Assembly: GCF_023701525.1 (NCBI RefSeq)
Contig: NZ_JAMQAW010000036.1
Location: 1 to 44,048, forward strand
Origin: Streptomyces albipurpureus
Lineage (GTDB): Bacteria > Actinomycetota > Actinomycetes > Streptomycetales > Streptomycetaceae
Direction: 5' to 3'
DNA: 44,048 bases
Under the pieces are notes generated by a model. The model had not been told where the DNA came from. It searched no databases and saw only the letters and a program-made list of their open reading frames with translations. Every line of letters starts with the position of its first letter. Position 1 is the first letter of the stretch. Shown in pieces: positions 41,638 to 44,048 of this stretch. Position numbers and translations under genes: made by a program.

Positions 41638-43176
41638 ATGACCTCGCAGCAGACTCTTCCAAAAGAAGGTGGGCAGCCCGAGGAACCCCCACAATCGCAG
41701 TCATCGGATGAGCTGAAAGCCGGCCTGAAAAATCGGCATCTCTCCATGATCGCCATCGGTGGAGTGATCGGCGCCGGGCTGTTCGTGGGCTCCGGGGCCG
41801 GGATCGCCGCTGCGGGACCCGCGATCCTCCTCTCCTACGCACTCGTCGGCACGATGGTCGTCCTCGTGATGCGGATGCTGGGCGAGATGGCGGCCGCCAA
41901 CCCTGCTTCCGGCTCGTTTTCGGAGTACGCCGACCGGGCGATCGGACGCTGGGCCGGGTTCTCGATCGGATGGCTCTATTGGTTCTTCTGGGTGGTCGTG
42001 CTCGCGGTCGAGGCGACGGCCGGAGCGGTGATTCTGGAGGGATGGATTCCAGCCGTTCCGCAGTGGGCTTGGGCCCTGATCGTGATGGTGGTGCTCACCG
42101 CGACCAACCTCGCCTCCGTCGGGTCGTACGGCGAGTTCGAGTTCTGGTTCGCCGGCATCAAGGTGGTGGCCATCGGCGCGTTCGTCGCGATCGGCCTGCT
42201 CGCCGTCTTCGGGCTGCTGCCCGGGTCGGACAACCCGGGGAAGGGGTTCGCCCATCTCACCGACTCCGGCGGCTTCTTCCCCGAGGGGTACGGGGCGATC
42301 CTGACCGGTGTGCTGATGGTCGTCTTCTCGTTCATGGGCAGTGAGATCGTCACCCTGGCGGCCGGAGAGTCCGCCGACCCCCAGCGCGCGGTCCGCAAGG
42401 CGACCAACAGCGTGATCTGGCGGATCGCCGTGTTCTATCTCGGCTCGATCTTCGTCGTACTGACCCTGCTCCCCTGGAACGACAAGTCGATCACCGAGGA
42501 CGGGTCCTATGTCGCCGCGCTGAACTCCATCGGGATTCCGCATGCCGGCGAGATCATGAACGTCATCGTGCTCACGGCGGTGCTGTCCTGTCTGAACTCC
42601 GGCCTCTACACGGCCTCCCGGATGGCGTTCTCGCTGGGCAAACGGGGAGACGCACCTCGCTCCTTCGCCCGGACCGACGGTCGGGGCGTACCGCGCACGG
42701 CGATCCTGTCCTCCGTGCTCTTCGGCTTTGTCGCGGTCTTCTTCAACTACCGCTGGCCCGACACGGTCTTCGCCTTCCTCCTCAACTCCTCGGGTGCGGT
42801 CGCCCTCTTCGTCTGGCTGGTGATCTGCTGCACCCAACTGCGGATGCGCCGCATCATCGAGCGGGAAGCCCCGGAGAAGCTGGTCGTACGGATGTGGCTC
42901 TTCCCCTGTCTGACCTATGTGACGATCGGGATGATCCTCTTCGTCATCGTCTACATGGTCTTCGATGACACCGGACGGGAGCAGATGCTGCTGTCACTGG
43001 CGGTGGCGACCGTGGTGGTGGGCGTCGCCCTCTGGCGCCGACGCTCGGGGCACGGCCAGGGGTCTGGGGGCGAACGGCCCGGGCCGACCCCGTCGACGGG
43101 GATCGAGCGTTCTCCGGGGCTCGGCCCAGATGGTGGCGCGAGCGACAAGCGTGCCGATGCCGGCCGGAACGGCTGA
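41638..43176 (+). CDS. APC-family amino-acid permease (GabP/CycA-like)
   Basis: A 512-residue transporter with 12 expected helices between about 35 and 465. The opening NRHLSMIAIGGVIGAGLFVGSG (helix 1) is the signature of the amino-acid transporter branch that includes GABA, D-alanine/D-serine and aromatic amino-acid permeases. GSEIVTLAAGESADPQ (helix 6) and an SRMAFSLGKRGDAP loop follow. The closing 45 residues are a charged, disordered tail. The substrate cannot be fixed; GABA-like is the nearest guess. ATG with AAAGGA nearby; all longer upstream frame was rejected because it overlaps rpiB. Confidence 0.92.
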   Translation: MTSQQTLPKEGGQPEEPPQSQSSDELKAGLKNRHLSMIAIGGVIGAGLFVGSGAGIAAAGPAILLSYALVGTMVVLVMRMLGEMAAANPASGSFSEYADRAIGRWAGFSIGWLYWFFWVVVLAVEATAGAVILEGWIPAVPQWAWALIVMVVLTATNLASVGSYGEFEFWFAGIKVVAIGAFVAIGLLAVFGLLPGSDNPGKGFAHLTDSGGFFPEGYGAILTGVLMVVFSFMGSEIVTLAAGESADPQRAVRKATNSVIWRIAVFYLGSIFVVLTLLPWNDKSITEDGSYVAALNSIGIPHAGEIMNVIVLTAVLSCLNSGLYTASRMAFSLGKRGDAPRSFARTDGRGVPRTAILSSVLFGFVAVFFNYRWPDTVFAFLLNSSGAVALFVWLVICCTQLRMRRIIEREAPEKLVVRMWLFPCLTYVTIGMILFVIVYMVFDDTGREQMLLSLAVATVVVGVALWRRRSGHGQGSGGERPGPTPSTGIERSPGLGPDGGASDKRADAGRNG

Positions 43177-43310
43177 CCGCTCACGCGCCGGGTCCCGCCC
43201 GTGAAACGGCTCCGCGGACTCGGCGGCGCTCCACGACGCGCGGCGCCTCCCGCACCCTCGTCCTCCGCAGGGGGACGCCGGGCCGCGCAGGCTCCGGTGC
43301 GCGGCCCGCG

Positions 43311-43339
43311 GCCCCGATCGGTTGGTCCACGATCGGGGC
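43311..43339 (+). terminator. Hairpin between the permease and DUF2087 genes
   Basis: GCCCCGATCG (43311-43320) and CGATCGGGGC (43330-43339) form a perfect 10-bp stem with a nine-base loop, about 135 bases after the permease stop. A terminator is the simplest reading. Confidence 0.6.
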
Positions 43340-43378
43340 TGCTCGTTGGGTGGCACATTGAGACACCGGAGCGAAAAC

Positions 43379-43711
43379 GTGTTGCTGCCGGAGGCGGACC
43401 AGGTGAGGCTGCTCCATATGACCTCTGACCAGCCAGATATCGCCGAACAGCCCGGTAGCCCGCACGATGTGTCCGCGCTCTTCTCACACGGCCGGCTGAC
43501 CGCGATCCCCCGGAAGACGGCCCGTAGGGAGCAGGTGCTCAACCATCTCGCCCAGACCCTGTTCGTACCGGAGCGGGAGTACAGCGAGCGCGAGGTGAAT
43601 GAGGCGCTGCTCACCGTGCACGATGACTTTCCGGCGCTTCGCCGCTATCTGGTGACCGCGGGGCTGTTGGTGCGGCCCAGGGACGGGAGCAGCTATCGGC
43701 GCGGGGTCTAG
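43379..43711 (+). CDS. DUF2087-domain protein
   Basis: A 110-residue protein if begun at the GTG at 43379, which has GGAGCG seven bases upstream; an ATG at 43418 gives 97 residues. The domain GRLTAIPRKTARREQVLNHLAQTLFVPEREYSEREVNEALLTVHDDFPALRRYLVTAGLL is the DUF2087 winged-helix-like fold, often attached to regulators. Here it stands alone. A DNA- or RNA-binding role is inferred from the fold. It ends SSYRRGV. Confidence 0.82.
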   Translation: MLLPEADQVRLLHMTSDQPDIAEQPGSPHDVSALFSHGRLTAIPRKTARREQVLNHLAQTLFVPEREYSEREVNEALLTVHDDFPALRRYLVTAGLLVRPRDGSSYRRGV

Positions 43712-44048
43712 GGGCCTGCTCGGCCGGTTCAGCCGCGGGGGTTGAGGGCTGCCCGGTTCAGGTGGTGGTGCGTGGCCGCTGGGTCTGGCCGGGGGCGGTG
43801 CAGGTCGCCACACCAGCGGCCAACCACTCCTCCAGCGATCCCATCTCGCCGAGGCCGATGACGGTGACGATGACGATGACGGCTGCCTTGCTCGCACACG
43901 CTCCACTTCTCCGGGGTGATCCCGTGCATCGGTTGGCCTCTCCACCCTCGGTTCCGGTGCGGAACCTGCACAAGTACGCACCAGTGAGCGGGGGTTGCCG
44001 ATGGGTGCCTATCCCATCAGCGCAGACCGGGCACACGGCGAGGCGCGT
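43712..44048. other. Window end: uncertain minus-strand coding potential
   Basis: A minus-strand frame ending at 43758 reads AAVIVIVTVIGLGEMGSLEEW and then LAAGVATCTAPGQ with good third-position GC. It has no convincing start inside the window, and the bias shifts frame near 43890. A hexanucleotide run (GATGAC and variants, four units, 43858-43881) encodes the IVIV stretch. It may be a degraded or short gene; no family is recognised. Confidence 0.3.

Noticed and set aside
43858..43881. Short hexamer run considered as a CRISPR-like or VNTR array
   Set aside because: Only four imperfect units without spacers; a simple sequence repeat.

Overview
The window is a stretch of Streptomyces chromosome. 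The evidence is very high GC with strong third-position GC bias, GTG starts, the valS / clpX-clpP2-clpP1-tig gene order typical of the genus, an isorenieratene-type carotenoid cluster with LitR/LitS-like regulators, and a Scr1/DUF397 regulator remnant. No insertion sequence, phage gene, rRNA or CRISPR array was seen.

Layout. 1-322: 3' flank of valS with copies of an extragenic repeat. 323-9132: core genes, namely valS, a proline/glutamine-rich membrane protein, clpX, clpP2, clpP1, tig and tRNA-Pro. A good match to a ClgR operator lies upstream of clpP1. 9308-11937: tRNA-Gly followed by a 53-nt near-perfect palindrome, a 64-residue membrane protein, an acyltransferase-3 protein and a small SpoT-like HD hydrolase. 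12233-20944: the carotenoid cluster, as two convergent, translationally coupled operons, crtY-crtT-crtU (+) and crtE-crtI-crtB-crtV (-), expected to make GGPP, phytoene, lycopene, beta-carotene and then aromatic carotenoids. 21395-22290: a divergent MarR/DoxX pair. 22429-25708: a B12-type MerR light sensor (litR) divergent from an ECF sigma (litS-like), an RskA-like zinc-motif anti-sigma and an uncharacterised gene. The litR-sigma intergenic region carries a direct repeat that is a plausible LitR operator. 25820-29255: an overlapping signalling operon (receiver-PP2C phosphatase, CHASE3 histidine kinase, Rcp1-type response regulator).

29908-33191: a MacB-like ABC exporter with a long inverted repeat upstream. 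33397-34626: a CPA2 antiporter. 34621-35398: a small zone of decaying genes (a frameshift-like remnant, a truncated Scr1-type regulator) beside a DUF397 gene with a doubled motif. 35402-36547: a membrane PP2C phosphatase. 37154-40035: an Eis-type acetyltransferase, two coupled small genes and a MarR regulator. 40064-43711: a Nei-type DNA glycosylase, RpiB, an amino-acid permease and a DUF2087 protein.

The most interesting feature is the combination of carotenoid synthesis, cobalamin photoreceptor, sigma/anti-sigma pair and phosphatase/kinase relay in about 17 kb, directly beside the Clp/trigger-factor proteostasis locus. The light-regulated crt unit is known in other streptomycetes. Its place here, and the physical link to the phosphorelay, deserve a second look.
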